From Ahaetulla prasina (taxonomy: Eukaryota; Chordata; Lepidosauria; Squamata; Colubridae), in the NCBI RefSeq assembly GCF_028640845.1, contig NC_080543.1:8967459-9031458 (forward strand): a DNA stretch of 64,000 bases, given 5' to 3'. The notes below the pieces were generated by a model, which had not been told where the DNA came from, did no database searches, and saw only the letters and a list, made by a program, of their open reading frames with translations. This document shows, in pieces, positions 22,255-33,430 of the stretch (positions within the stretch are counted from its first letter, which is position 1; the number at the start of each line of letters is the position of its first letter). Both the position numbers and the translations under genes were made by a program.

Positions 22255-22391
22255 TGTTATGTTATGTTATGTTATGTTATGTTATGTTATGTTATGTTAT
22301 GTTATGTTATGTTATGTTATGTTATGTTATGTTATGTTATGTTATGTTATGTTATGTTATGTTATGTTATGTTATGTTATGTTATGTTATG
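22255..22391 (+). repeat. (ATGTT)n pentanucleotide array
   Basis: About 27 perfect ATGTT units start at the 3' terminus of CR1 copy b. CR1-type LINEs in snakes are known to seed simple repeats at their 3' tails. The repeated Met-Leu-Cys-Tyr-Val frames are artefacts. Confidence 0.97.
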
Positions 22392-22935
22392 AGCAAATGT
22401 GTTCTCCATCTACATTATGGCGATCACCATCATCTATGTAGATTCTAGAAGTCCTCAGTGCCGTCTTGGAGATCAGTGGAGCTGGTGTGAAATTTGACGA
22501 AAACGTAGGATCATAGACTCCAATGGCAGATGTTGTGCCATATGGAACAAGGTTTTTCCAGAAAGGACAGCAAAGACTTTGTGAAAAGGAATCCTGTGGA
22601 ATTCCAGTGAAGCCTTCTGCCCATTCCAAACATCGGTGGGCTATCATGATGATGTTACCTAGTTGGGTTATGAAACATCTGCAATATAACAACCAAGCTC
22701 AGAGAGCACAAAGGACCACACTCCTCCTCCTCTGAAAACCCCACTCTCTTCTACGACTGATTATATTACCTAGTTGGGTAATGAAACATCTGCAACCAAG
22801 TTCAGAGAGCATTAAGAATTCCAAAGTTCAATCCTGAGCTACGCATATTTTCATCTCTAAGAATGGACTTTCCACATTTTAACTTACCTTTGCTTTCTTA
22901 TCCCTCATACCGCTTCCTGGGGGTCCACAAGAGAT
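22392..22935 (+). mobile_element. Penelope-like family 3 arms, two copies
   Basis: gatgatgttacctagttggg then atgaaacatctgc (22646-22685), and attacctagttgggtaatg then aaacatctgc (22764-22795), each followed by aaccaag...cagagagca. The stretch before 22640 is not identified. Confidence 0.6.
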
Positions 22936-22940
22936 CTGAG

Positions 22941-23227
22941 CAGGGGTGAAATCCAGCAGGTTCTGGAGAACCTGTAGTGGAAATTTTGAGTAGTTGGAGA
23001 ACTGGCAAATGCCATCTCTGGCTGGTCCCAGAGTGGGGTGGGAATGGAGATTTTGCAGTATCCTTCCCCTGGAGTGGGAATGGAGATTTTGCAGTATCCT
23101 TCCCCTGGTGTGGGGTGGGAATGGAGATTTTGCAATATCCTTCCCCTGCCATGCTCACCAAGCCACACCATGCCCTTCAAGCCACACCCACAGAATCGGT
23201 AGTAAATAAATCTGGATTTCACCACTG
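22941..23227. mobile_element. hAT-type nonautonomous element (family 1)
   Basis: Ends CAGGGGTGAAATCC and GGATTTCACCACTG. Flanks GATCTGAG and ATCTGGAG are a decayed duplication. Inside, the unit tggagattttgcagtatcc occurs three times in tandem at about 45-50 bp spacing. Confidence 0.8.
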
Positions 23228-23460
23228 ATCTGGAGCCAAAGTAAAGTTCTCTTGAGTTTGGAGAACCATGTCTGCCTTAACAGCAGAAGGTCCGGGGCAC
23301 AAAAGTTTGTGCTTCCTATCCTTAAAAGCACATTCTTTCTATAAATATAGATGCTTCACTGCATTTGGAATGAGCTCCTGACTATCCCCAATTTGTGGAT
23401 GGAAACTAATCAAGGAGAGAACCAGCCAAAACTAAGGAGAAATTTCCTGACAGTGAGAAC

Positions 23461-24323
23461 CAGTGGTGGGATTCAGCCAGTTCGCACCTATTCGGGAGAA
23501 CCGGTTGTTAACTTTCTAAGCAGTTCGGAGAACCGGTTGTTGGAAGACATTGTTCTGTCTCCTTCCCCACTTCAGACCCACGAGCTGGCCTTCAGCCAGT
23601 GGATTCACGGCTCTTATCAGTATTGGCAGAGAAATCGTAGCTGCCTGCCAAAGTTCAAACAAATGACTCAGGTAGCAAGACTTTCAGCTAAACTTTAAAC
23701 AGTTCAGCTAAACTTTTGCTTCCGGTGGAGTGAGAGCAGTCCCAAAGCTCCTTATATATCCTATCCTTTTTTTTTTATGACACCGCCTCTCTAATCTTCT
23801 GAAGCGTGGGTCGATCCAAGCTTGATTATTATTATCAGCTGGGTCTGAAGGCATAGCCTGGGGAAGGGAGGAATCAGGGGATGACGGCCTCATTACGTCC
23901 TCCGACTGGTCTGCTTCTGGCTCCTGGAGCCAGGCCAAAGGAATCGGTGCTCCCGAGGTAAGCCTTACCGGCCCTTCCCCCTCACTTTCGGAGTCACTTT
24001 CGGGCATGGGGCCAGGTTCGGGGGCTGGAGTCACAACAGACATCTTATTTTGCTTTTTCCCACTTTACAGGGCTAATCCTATAAGGAAGGCAGGAAGGAA
24101 ACATTCTGGTGGTGTTTCTAGCCTCATCTTTATTGCCCTGCTTACAGAAACTGCCTCTCTGGTTAACCCCTGTTACATTGTAACAACTAAGGCAAAGCGC
24201 CCATCATTGTGAGTGATGTTGAGTTGGCCACACCCACACGGTCACATGACTACTGAGCCACGCCTACCCAGCTAGTCATTAGGGCAGAGAACCGGTTGTT
24301 AGATTATTTGAATCCCACCACTG
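23461..24323. mobile_element. hAT-type nonautonomous element (family 1), split by a solo LTR
   Basis: Ends CAGTGGTGGGATTCA and TGAATCCCACCACTG are perfect inverted repeats of 15 bp. The 8-bp target duplication matches 7 of 8. Confidence 0.93.
23551..24038 (-). mobile_element. Solo LTR, subfamily 1
   Basis: Perfect GACAT duplication (23546-23550 and 24039-24043). Minus orientation, TGTTGTG at 24038. The reading frame is open for most of its 5' part (SDSESEGEGP). TATA-like tatataagg lies in complement at about 23751-23758. Confidence 0.95.
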
Positions 24324-24490
24324 GCGAGAACTATTAACCAGTGGAACAACTTGCCTCCAGAATTTGTGGGTGCTCCGTCACTGGAGGCTTTTCAGAAAAG
24401 ATTGGACCGCCATTTGTCTGAACTGGTATTGGGTCTCCTTCTTGAGCAGTGGTTGGACTAGAAGACCCCCAAGGTCCCTCCCGGTTCTGT

Positions 24491-24872
24491 TATTCTGTTG
24501 TTTGTGTTTTTGTTTTGTGAGCAACAGGCAAGATTGATTTTGTCTTCATCTTCACATCTCCAGGGTGGTTTTGAATAGAACACGTTGACATACATTAGTC
24601 CACAGTGACATGACATTACTTTTGAACAGAGGAAAATTTAATTTTCTTTTCTTTTAACAGTTAGACAGCTGTAACCTACCCATCCAGAGTTAAGGAGTTC
24701 TTGCAGAGGTGGGATGTGAGGAAACGTTGGACCAGCCTCACTTTTTGCATTTATCCATGTGGGAGAGAGAGAAAGAGAAAGGTAAAAAAAAAAATCTTCC
24801 CTGCGGTTGGATTGAATTTAAGTATGGATGGGAAGGCACAAGGAACATGTTCATGGCAATTAGCATCAGGAA
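24491..24872. other. Unassigned sequence
   Basis: Nothing recognisable apart from A/T-rich runs. Confidence 0.35.
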
Positions 24873-25073
24873 CAGTGGTGGGATTCAAGCCGGTTCGGAC
24901 CGGTTTGGGCGAACCGGTAGTAGCGATCTGCAGGTGGCCGAAGAGGTTGTAGAAAAAATGCTTTAAAAAGTAAAAAAAAAAAAAGTTGGCCATGCCCACC
25001 CAGTCATATTACCACTCCCATACCAAGCCACGCCCACAGAACCGGTAGTAACAAATTTTACATTTCGCCACTG
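24873..25073. mobile_element. hAT-type nonautonomous element (family 1)
   Basis: Starts CAGTGGTGGGATTCAAGCC, contains ccggttcggaccgg and gcgaaccggtag, and ends TTCGCCACTG. Its flanks are not clearly duplicated. Confidence 0.8.
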
Positions 25074-25083
25074 GGCAGGTTCC

Positions 25084-25647
25084 TGTTGTGCCTCGTCCTC
25101 CCTCCTCTCCTCAGCCGGGCCCCTCCCATCTACACCCGGGCCTGTTATCAAACTCCGAGTCTGATAATGAAGATGAACGGCCTGTCATGCCTCCAGCCCC
25201 CGGCCCTGGCCCCATGCCCAGACAGGATGTCAGGAATGAACAAACAAACCCGATAAACGTCACTCCTACAGCGTGTGAGCAGGAAGCCAGCCACGTGCTG
25301 GAATTACTGACAGCAGATCCAGCTGAAGAGAATTCAGGTGGGAGGATCCTCACTTCCCGAGATCTGAGAGACAACGCCAGCAGAAGGAAGGGAGGGGCAG
25401 GCCTGGATAAATGCTGAGTCATGGAGCCACACCCCACAGCCTATATAAAGGACCTGCTTTTGGCATTCCAACCTTGAGTCAAGCAAAGTCTCATCTAGTT
25501 TGCTGCTATCGGACTCTATCTCTGAAGTCACAACTTGGACTCATGCCTGCCCTGATAAACCTCGGAGGAATTTGACAAGCTGCAGAGGCTTCATTGCCAC
25601 GTTTGATATGGACTTCCTAGACCCAGTTGTCGGAGGGGGACACGACA
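25084..25647 (+). mobile_element. Solo LTR, subfamily 2
   Basis: Perfect GTTCC duplication (25079-25083 and 25648-25652). The frame in phase T|GTT|GTG is open from base 1 for about 110 codons (SNSESDNEDERP is its acidic block) and stops after a DKC end. tatataaagg follows at about 25441. Confidence 0.95.
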
Positions 25648-25770
25648 GTTCCTCTCTCTTCCTCCGGAAGTCCAACACCCTCTCCTTGGTCTTGCTGATA
25701 TTCAGGTGCAGGCTGTTTTTTAAGCACCATGTAGATAGTTTTTGAACTATCTCGAATCTCAATCGCATTT
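25648..25770 (-). pseudogene. LINE reverse-transcriptase fragment
   Basis: The minus strand reads LSTWCLKNSLHLNISKTKE and then DFRRKREEL, the conserved end of the palm region in jockey-superfamily LINEs (L2/Rex1/CR1 group). Only about 40 codons survive. The LTR at 25084 landed next to it. Confidence 0.75.
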
Positions 25771-26313
25771 CTAGAAAAATAGGGCCGCCAATTCAAATAA
25801 GCTTGAGAGACTCAATAAACACACGAAGACATGGATGGTATGAAACATACATCTTAACTTTCTTTTTTTTATTATTATTATTATTTTTTTAATTGTGTGT
25901 GCTTTATTTTTTTTTATTTTTTTTTACACAAATGGAATGGATGCGTCGAGTATTTACACTTAACAGGAGTGAAAACTGTCTAGTGTATTTTCGATTCAGA
26001 GTTAAGCCCACCTCACAAGATTACATCGGAGTGAAGAAACATCCGATCAAAGCAAGTGAAAAGAAGGAAAACGTACAGGCTGTCATTACTCGTTCGTGTA
26101 TGGATTAGCCAAATTCAACACAGAAAAAATAAAAATAAGAATCCTGTATTTTAAACGTAACTGGGAAAGACTGGATTTGCCAAGATTCTACATTACCATT
26201 TGTTTCAAAAAAAAAAAAAAAGAGGTCCCATGAAAATTAAAAGCCCTGATTTTTATGGATAGAAAATGCTCTTTTTTGTCCATCTTGCTTGGGCAACCTT
26301 CTATGTCCTATAC
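25771..26313. other. Unassigned AT-rich sequence
   Basis: Contains poly-T and poly-A runs and no recognisable gene. Confidence 0.4.
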
Positions 26314-26827
26314 CTGTGATGGCGAATCTATGGCATGTGTGCTAGAGGTCACACGCAGAGCCCTCTCTGTGAGCACGCATGCTGTCACCAGCTGCTCTTC
26401 TGGTTCCTGGCGTGCTGGTCTTCATAGGTGCCGGAGCGCCAGAAAACAGCCCAAAAAATAGCCAAGAACCAGGCTCTTTTCCGGGCTGTTTTCCAGCCAT
26501 TTTCAGACCAAAAACAGCCTGAAAAATGGCTTAATATGGCCCAGAAAAATGCCCAAAAAACAGGCATGTGCGCACTGGCCATTTGGTCTTTGGATTTCTG
26601 GTGCTCAGGCGCGTACAACGACCAGCTAGCTTGTGCGCATGCGCCTGTCACAAACCCAAAGACCAGCTGGCCAGTGCGCATGGAGCACTGGCCAGCTGGT
26701 CTTTGGGTTTGTGGCAGGCGCATGCGCACTGGCCAGCTCATCTTCAGGTTTCCGGCGCTTCAATGCGCACACATGCACACGCATTCCGGTTTGGGCGCTC
26801 GGTGTCGAAAATGGTTCGCCATCACTG
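26314..26827. mobile_element. hAT-type nonautonomous element (family 2)
   Basis: Ends CTGTGATGGCGAA and TTCGCCATCACTG, with flanks TCCTATAC and TGCTATAC (7 of 8). The interior has repeated gccagctggtctttgggttt blocks in both orientations, which create spurious frames. Confidence 0.85.
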
Positions 26828-27309
26828 TGCTATACAAATCAGCATGCTTGGGGATTTCACTCATTCTCCTAGGTCAAAAGCAAGTCTAATATTTGCAAAC
26901 TTGTGATTTTTGACGTCAAGAGTTGGAGTGGAGTTTCCAATCTAACTTGAAATGCAAATGCCGATGAGCGGACGACGGCTTTTAGTTCTCGAATGACTAA
27001 AACTTAGGTTTTTCAAGCTGTTTGCGAGCGTCAGATAGTTAGCATGGGTTCTTTAAACCTTCCTGCCAAAATGTGATTATTATTATTATTTTTTTTAAAA
27101 AAGGCTCATAGGAACTTTATAATTATTTAAATTATTTGGCAATGCTTTCCTGGTTGTTTACCTTTTCTCTTTACCGGGAAAAAATGTTGAAGATTTAATT
27201 GAATGTGCTAATTCTCATTTCAACTATTTATGTATGAGATGGTTATCCCACCTTTGTTCCTTTGTAAGTAACTCAAAGCAGAAAACATGCCTGAAACTTC
27301 TCCCCCCCT
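26828..27309. other. Unassigned sequence
   Basis: No supported feature. Confidence 0.35.
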
Positions 27310-27845
27310 CCTATTTTCTCAACAACAACAACAACCCTGTGAGGTGGGTTGGGGTGAGAGAGAGGGACTGGCCCAAGGTCACCCAGCCAGCTTTCATACC
27401 TAAGGCAGGATTAGAACTCACAGGCTCCTGCTGATTGGCCCAAAGTTACCCAACTGGCTTTCATGCCTAAGGCGGGACTAAACCTCACAGTCTCCGGGTG
27501 ATTGGCCCAAAGTTACCCAACTGGCTTTCATGCCTAAGGTGGGACTAAACCTCACCTTCTCCGGGTGATTGGCTCAAAGTCACCCAACTGGCTTTCATGC
27601 CTAAGGCGGGACTAAACCTCACCGTCTCCGGGTGATTGGCCCAAAGTTATCCAACTGGCTTTCATGCCTAAGGCGGGACTAAACCTCACCGTCTCCGGGT
27701 GATTGGCCCAAAGTTACCCAACTGGCTTTCATGCCTAAGGCGGGACTAAACCTCACCGTCTCCGGGTGATTGGCTCAAAGTCACCCAACTGGCTTTCATA
27801 CCCAAGGTCGGACTAGAATTCACAGTCTCCTGGTTTTTAGACCAG
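27310..27845 (-). repeat. 67-bp minisatellite grown from a type 4 SINE
   Basis: After a SINE-like lead-in, a unit beginning gattggc repeats exactly every 67 bp at 27433, 27500, 27567, 27634, 27701 and 27768, with a diverged unit before. Each holds the complement of the B-box-like and gggtgactttgg modules seen at 18520-18720. The inner units are nearly identical, so expansion is recent. Confidence 0.92.
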
Positions 27846-28008
27846 CAAATTCACACTACATCCGTTGCTTAGGACATCAGACTTATTAAAAATGAGAGTA
27901 CAGGACTAATTCTGAGTTCTGTTTTCCTGTTTGCTGTCGAATGGACAAAGCTATGGAAAGGCTGGAATTATTCTGCATATTTTCCATCTGCATCATTTCC
28001 ATTCAGCC

Positions 28009-28055
28009 AGTTGTTACCGGTTCACCCGAACCGGTAGTGGAAACCCATCGCTGAT
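28009..28055. mobile_element. Very short hAT family 1 remnant
   Basis: gttaccggttcacccgaacc then ggtagtggaaacccatcgctg: a 45-bp remnant keeping only the accggttc inverted motif and one end. Confidence 0.55.
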
Positions 28056-28304
28056 CATTTCCCTTCTAAAAAAGGAGGACAAGCACAATAGAAGAATAAA
28101 GGAACACAAAAAAGCGCCATTCGGAGGCGATGCTAGGCGTGTAAACATGGCTTGTAAACAGAGAGTTTGTCAGCGTATGTATAGCAGGACGGTTTCGCAC
28201 TGGTTGTAAAGCCAGGTTGTGTTTGTCCTATGAAGGACAGTAAAAATATTGTGTTAAAGATTGTGTTTTAAAAAAAAAATACCACCTGGGATGTGCTCCA
28301 AGAG

Positions 28305-28436
28305 CAGTGTTTCTCAACCTTCGCAACTCTTAAGATGCGTGGACTTCCACTCCCAAGAATTCCTGAGCCAGCTGGCTGGGGAATTCTGGGAATTGAAGTC
28401 CAGGCATCTTCGAGTAGCGAAAATTGAGAAACACTG
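28305..28436. mobile_element. Palindromic hAT-type MITE
   Basis: Imperfect palindrome from cagtgtttctcaacct to its complement gagaaacactg. Flanks are only loosely similar. Confidence 0.75.
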
Positions 28437-28457
28437 CTCTAAGGTATTTCTTTAAAG

Positions 28458-28564
28458 CAGGGGTCTCCAACCTTGGCAACTTTAAGCCTGGCGGACTTCA
28501 ACTCCCAGAATTCTGGGAGTTGAAGTCCACCAGGCTTAAAGTTGCCAAGGTTGGAGACCCCTGC
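28458..28564. mobile_element. Palindromic hAT-type MITE
   Basis: A 107-bp almost perfect palindrome (CAGGGGTCTCCAACC...) with flanks CTTTAAAG and CTCTAAAG (7 of 8). Only 21 bp separate it from its relative at 28305. Confidence 0.88.
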
Positions 28565-28790
28565 TCTAAAGCATTTAGACTTTGCATCCCACTGAATCAT
28601 GTCCCACACCTTTGGAAATGATTCTCAGCTGAAGAATTAACATGTGGATTGCTTGGAGTTTTAGCACCAATAATAGCCAGGATATCTTCCGATGATGATT
28701 GCTATCTGCTCACAAAAGGTCATTGTGCATTCACTTATAGCTTTGGAAAAAAATTGGTGCTACCTGGAGTTGCCAAATATCCACCAAGGA

Positions 28791-28792
<2 letters not shown>

Positions 28793-28821
<29 letters not shown>
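28793..28821. repeat. (GT)n microsatellite
   Basis: About 14 perfect GT units. Confidence 0.95.
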
Positions 28822-29005
28822 ATCCCACCACACAAATGTGGAAAAATCTGGGAAAACCGTTGACCTGGCAATACTTATTTTTCAGGTTCTTGACGGTATA
28901 ACATAGTCCTACAAAAATTGTATCTGAAGTGAATGTTTAAAAATACCTTGATTTACTCTTCAGAGAACCTTACCAACACTCTAGGGGAGACATAAATCAT
29001 AACTA

Positions 29006-29974
29006 TAGGTAGTCCTCGACTTACAACCCTTCGTTTAGTGACCATTTGTGGCTTAGGACCGGGCTATCTACGGGACCGTCTACTGCCGGCCTCTATCTCC
29101 CATCGTCCAGTGCGCTCCCACAGAGAGGGACTCCTCAGGGTGCCGTCAGCCAAACAGTGTCGACTGGCGGCCCCCAGGGGGAGGGCCTTCTCTGTGGGGG
29201 CTCTGACCCTGTGGAACGAACTTCCCCTCGGACTTCGACAATTATCTGACCTTAGGATCTTTCGCCGCGAACTTAAAACTTATTTATTTCGTATGGCTGG
29301 ACTAGCTTGATTTTTACTTTTGAATTTTAATTTTTGATGGTTTTTTAAAGTTTTATAATTTTATGGGGGAGTGTGTTATTTTAACATTTGGGCAAATTTA
29401 AATTAGTTTTTTAAGGGATGTTTTTAACTATTGTGTGTATCTGTATTTTATCTGCCTGTTCACCGCCCTGAGTCCTTCAGGAGAAGGGCGGTATACAAAT
29501 TAAAATATTCATTCATTCATTCATTAACCATTTGTGAAGTTACAACAGCACTGGAAACGTGACTTATGCCTTGCTTGTTTTTCGCCTGTAGACAGAATCT
29601 TGCCAAACTAAAGCAAGTATTGGCATTATTAAAGATATACAGGCAGTTTTTTATTTACAAGCTTTCATTTCGTGATCGTTTGCACTGAAAACGAGTGACT
29701 TATGACCATTTTTCATGCTTACGTCTGTTGCAACATGGTTACATGATCAAAATTTGGGCGCTTGGCAACTGGCATGTCTTTATGATGGTTGCCGTGTTCC
29801 CGGGGTCACGTGATCCCGTTTTGCGACCGTCTGACAAGCAAAGCAAACAGCGGCGATTCACTTAACAACTGTGGCGTGAAAAGTTGTAAAAATGAGGCAA
29901 AACTCACTTAACAACTGTCTTACTGAGCAGCAGAAACTTTCGGCTCATTTGTGGTCATAAGTCGAGGAGTACCT
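29006..29974 (+). mobile_element. pogo-type MITE split by an L2-like LINE
   Basis: Starts taggtagtcctcgacttac and ends cataagtcgaggagtacct, the inverted ends of this family. The middle is interrupted by LINE sequence at 29051-29526. Confidence 0.88.
29051..29526 (+). mobile_element. L2-like LINE 3' end
   Basis: Flanked by a perfect 10-bp duplication ACCATTTGTG (29041-29050 and 29527-29536). It encodes a C-terminal end with LWNELPLGLRQLSDLRIFRR and LKTYLFRM, then a 3' UTR with ccgccctgagtccttcagg, agaagggcggtatacaaa and an (ATTC)n tail. 5' truncated. Confidence 0.92.
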
Positions 29975-30392
29975 TTGGATGCTGCAGTATTTTTTTTTTT
30001 TTTTTAAATCCAGAGCCATCCAAACCGGGGGAAAAAAGCAGGTACCAATTTTCAAAGCTTGAACATTTTTTCCCTGTTCCTATTTTGATTGTCCCTAACA
30101 GAGAGATTACAATTATGGATTTTAGATTTTCTATTTTTCAGAGGTCAAGCTGACAATGTCAGCCTTTAATGGATTTGTATGTTCCCGAAAGTATGAAATG
30201 TTGCAACCTTTAAAATCTATGGCGCTAGTTCTTTCCACCTTTGAAGAAAAGTCCCGCAGTTAAGCGAAGTTTAAAGGTTCCCTGAAGGATAAAATGAAAG
30301 AGAAAATATGGGGGTTTTTTTAGCCTTCCAGGAGCATTCAATAATTTGACTTTTCTAAGGGCTAGATTTCATATCTTTTATTAGTAGAATTG
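29975..30392. other. Unassigned sequence
   Basis: No supported feature. Confidence 0.35.
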
Positions 30393-30895
30393 GGACACAG
30401 TGGCTCAGAGGCTAAGACGCTGAGCTTGTCAATCGAAAGTTCGGCAGTTCAGCTGTTCGAATCCCTAGCGCCGAGTAACGGGGTGAACTCCTGTTACTTC
30501 TCTCAGCTTCTGCCAACCTAGCAGTTCGAAAGCATGTAAAAAATGCAAGTAGAAAAATAGGACCACCTTTGGTGGGAAGGGAACAGCGTTCCATGCGCCT
30601 TTGGCGTTGAGTCATGCCGGCCCCATGACCACGGAGACGTCTTCAGACAGTGCTGGCTCTTTGGCTTTGAAACGGAGATGAGCATCGCCCCCTAGAGTCG
30701 GGAACGACTAGCACATATGTGTGTGGGGAACCGACTTGCATTTTTTACGTGCTTTCGAACTGCTAGGTTGGCAGAAGTGGGGACAAGTAATGGAAGCTCA
30801 CCCCTGTTACGCAGCACCAGGGATTCGAATCGCTGAACTGCCAACATTTCGATCGACATGCTCAGCATCTTAGCCACGGAACTACTGCGTCCCAT
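30393..30895. mobile_element. Head-to-head pair of CCTTTA-tail SINEs
   Basis: A plus copy (30393-30733) missing its CCTTTA tail joins a minus copy lacking its 3' half (30736-30895). Their tRNA-like heads face outward and the junction is gtgtggggaacc|gacttgc. Confidence 0.88.
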
Positions 30896-31195
30896 TTCTC
30901 CCTATATAGATTATTTAAAAAATGGGTCTTTGCAATCTCAATAATGTCTGCGGGACAGATGATCTTTGCGGTGGGGCATTTCCTCTTTGGCATGAATCCC
31001 TCCTACCTGTTCCTATGTCTCCATCGATCTTTATCAGGTGGAGGTAGAGTCAAGGGATACTTGAGAAGGAGGACCAAGCTATTGGTTGGGACCTCTTGAA
31101 ACTGTCAAGAAGGACAAAACTCATTAGTATCCAGGCATGAAACAAATGGAAATGCAAATCGTAAGGAGAACAGGACTCCTTACTATAGCTTTCTT
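30896..31195. other. Unassigned sequence
   Basis: No supported feature. Confidence 0.35.
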
Positions 31196-31577
31196 TCATT
31201 CAAAGTCTTCCCTCCCTGCTTCCTTCCTTCTTTCTTGCATATTTTTCTAGTATAAATTTTCTTTCTTTCTTTCTTTCTTTCTTTCGTTCTTTCTCTTTCT
31301 TTCTTCTTTCTTTCTTTCTTCTTTCTTTTCTTTCTTTCTTTTCTTTCTTTTTCTCTTTCCTTCTCCTTCTCCTTTCCTTTCTTCTTGTATATTTTTCTAG
31401 TATAAATTTCTTCCTTCCTTCCTTCTTCCTGTATATTTTTGGAGTATAAATCTTTCTTTCTTTCTTTCTTTCCTTTCTTTCTCCTTCTCCCTTGTATATT
31501 TTTCTAGTATAAATTCCATCTTTCCTTCCTGTGTATTTTTCTAGTATAAATCAATCTATCAATCTATCAATCTATCA

Positions 31578-31635
<58 letters not shown>

Positions 31636-31716
31636 TTATCTATCTATCTATCTTTCTTTCTTTCTCTTTCTTTCTTTCCTTCCTTCCTTCCTTCCTTCCT
31701 TCCTTCCTTTATTTTT

Positions 31717-31796
<80 letters not shown>

Positions 31797-31870
31797 TCCC
31801 TTCCTTCCTTCCTTCTTTCTTTCTTTTTCCTTCCTTCCTTCCTTCCTCCGTCCCTCCCTCCCACCCTTCT
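31196..31870. repeat. CT-rich microsatellite complex with a recurring 20-bp module
   Basis: CTTT, CCTT and (TCTA)n tracts. Within the first half the module tatatttttctagtataaa occurs five times (near 31238, 31387, 31432, 31494 and 31532), separated by 40-150 bp of CT repeat. Confidence 0.93.
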
Positions 31871-32392
31871 TTCATTCCAATCTAAACATGAAACACAAAG
31901 CCTACTCAAAGGGAAAAAAGATTTTTTTTAAACTGAAGTAACTGAGGACTTTTGGACAAACTGGTTGTGTCAAAGCACAGTGTTACTGCCAGGATGGAAA
32001 GCGTAGCACAAGACAGAATAGTACATTTACCAGTAGGTTGGTTCTCCTAAGAGATATGCATGCTTAAGAGAGAAACAAACTTCGAACAGAACAACGGGAG
32101 TGAAGGCTAGAAAACAGCTAAATGAAAAACGCACATTTGTGGTCGTTTTTTTTTTTTTTTTTGCTTTAGGAGAAGTAAGGAAATGTGCTGAGCCCTGGTC
32201 CTGAAACAAGACTTTTATGCTGATGTGAAAGTAAGCCATTGTTCCCAAAGCTTTGGATTTTTTCCTGCAGATTTCTGCAGAAACAATTCCAAAACTTCAA
32301 TACTGATAGAGTTCCATTTTTTTTTGTAAGAAAAAAGTTTCTAGCCCTTTTGATCTGGTATATACAGTAATTCAATGAAATCACCCACATTG
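31871..32392. other. Unassigned sequence
   Basis: No supported feature. Confidence 0.35.
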
Positions 32393-32407
32393 ATCTTTCT
32401 TTCTTTC

Positions 32408-32475
<68 letters not shown>

Positions 32476-32690
32476 TTCTTTCTCCCCCTTCCTTCCTTTC
32501 TTCCTTCCTTCCTTTCTTCCTCCCTCCCTCCCTTTCTTTCTCTCTCTCTCTCTTTCTTCTTTCTTTCTCTTTCTTTCTCCCCTTCTCTCCCTCCCTCCCT
32601 CCCTCCTTCTTTCTTTCTTTCTTCCTCCCTCCTTCCCTCCCTCTCTTTTTCTTTCTCTCTCTCTCTCTCTCTCTCTCTTTCTCCTGTGCT
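32393..32690. repeat. (CTTT)n/(CCTT)n/(CT)n tract
   Basis: Polypyrimidine array. The Ser/Leu/Phe and Lys/Glu/Arg frames through it are artefacts. Confidence 0.95.
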
Positions 32691-33053
32691 TAGCATGCTG
32701 AAACAAAATTTAGGATTTTCCCACATTTATCTTAAATGAGATAATAATAATAATTGGGGGAAAATAAACCCAGAATTTTCACATCTATCAGTGGCATCGT
32801 TTCCACATTTCCACTCAAAACCCTAAATCTGATTTAACATAACACCATTGCTGGGTTCGCATAACATGGTTTTCGACAATTCTCTTTGACGTAACTCTCT
32901 CTTTTTTTATAAAAATGGGAACAATTCAGTTTTGGGAGGTTGTTTTTGAGGGCGAGTGGTTATAGACACCTTGCATTTTGAGAAAGTGTTCAAATTGATA
33001 AAAAGTTCAAATTCTCACTAGAATGACACTCAGCCCAAGAGCTTTCTTATTCA
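32691..33053. other. Unassigned sequence
   Basis: No supported feature. Confidence 0.35.
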
Positions 33054-33430
33054 TAGGTAGTCCTCGACTTACGACCGTTTGTTTAACGCCCGTTCAAAGT
33101 TACCACAACCTCGGAAAAAGTAACTTGTGTGATCCATCCTTCAAAGTTACGACGGTCACATCACTTCTGCAGTGATTGGAATTTGGTTGCTTGGCAACCA
33201 GCTACCATTTAGGATAATTGCAGCATTTTGAGGTCACATGATCACAATTTGTGATCTCCAACTGGTTTCCAACAAGCAGAATCAATTGGGAAAGCTGGAT
33301 TCACCTTAAAGATCACAGTAGAAACGGTTGCAAAATCGGATCTGGTGACGTGATGACTCGTTTAATGACTGCATCACTTAGGGACTGAAATTCTGGTCCC
33401 AAGAGTAGTCATAAGTCAAGGACTATCTAG
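33054..33430. mobile_element. pogo-type MITE, complete copy
   Basis: Runs from taggtagtcctcgacttac to its complement gtcataagtcaaggactatcta, about 377 bp, noncoding. It is the reference copy for the fragments at 10950, 40457, 41409, 46984, 51424, 52861 and 61966. Confidence 0.88.

Larger units (their letters stand above)
23370..24490 (+). mobile_element. CR1 3' end split by a hAT MITE that is itself split by an LTR
   Basis: CR1 sequence breaks at cagtgagaac (23460) and resumes at gcgagaactattaacc (24324), ending ggttggactagaagaccccc. The 8-bp duplication GTGAGAAC/GCGAGAAC belongs to the MITE at 23461-24323. Confidence 0.92.
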
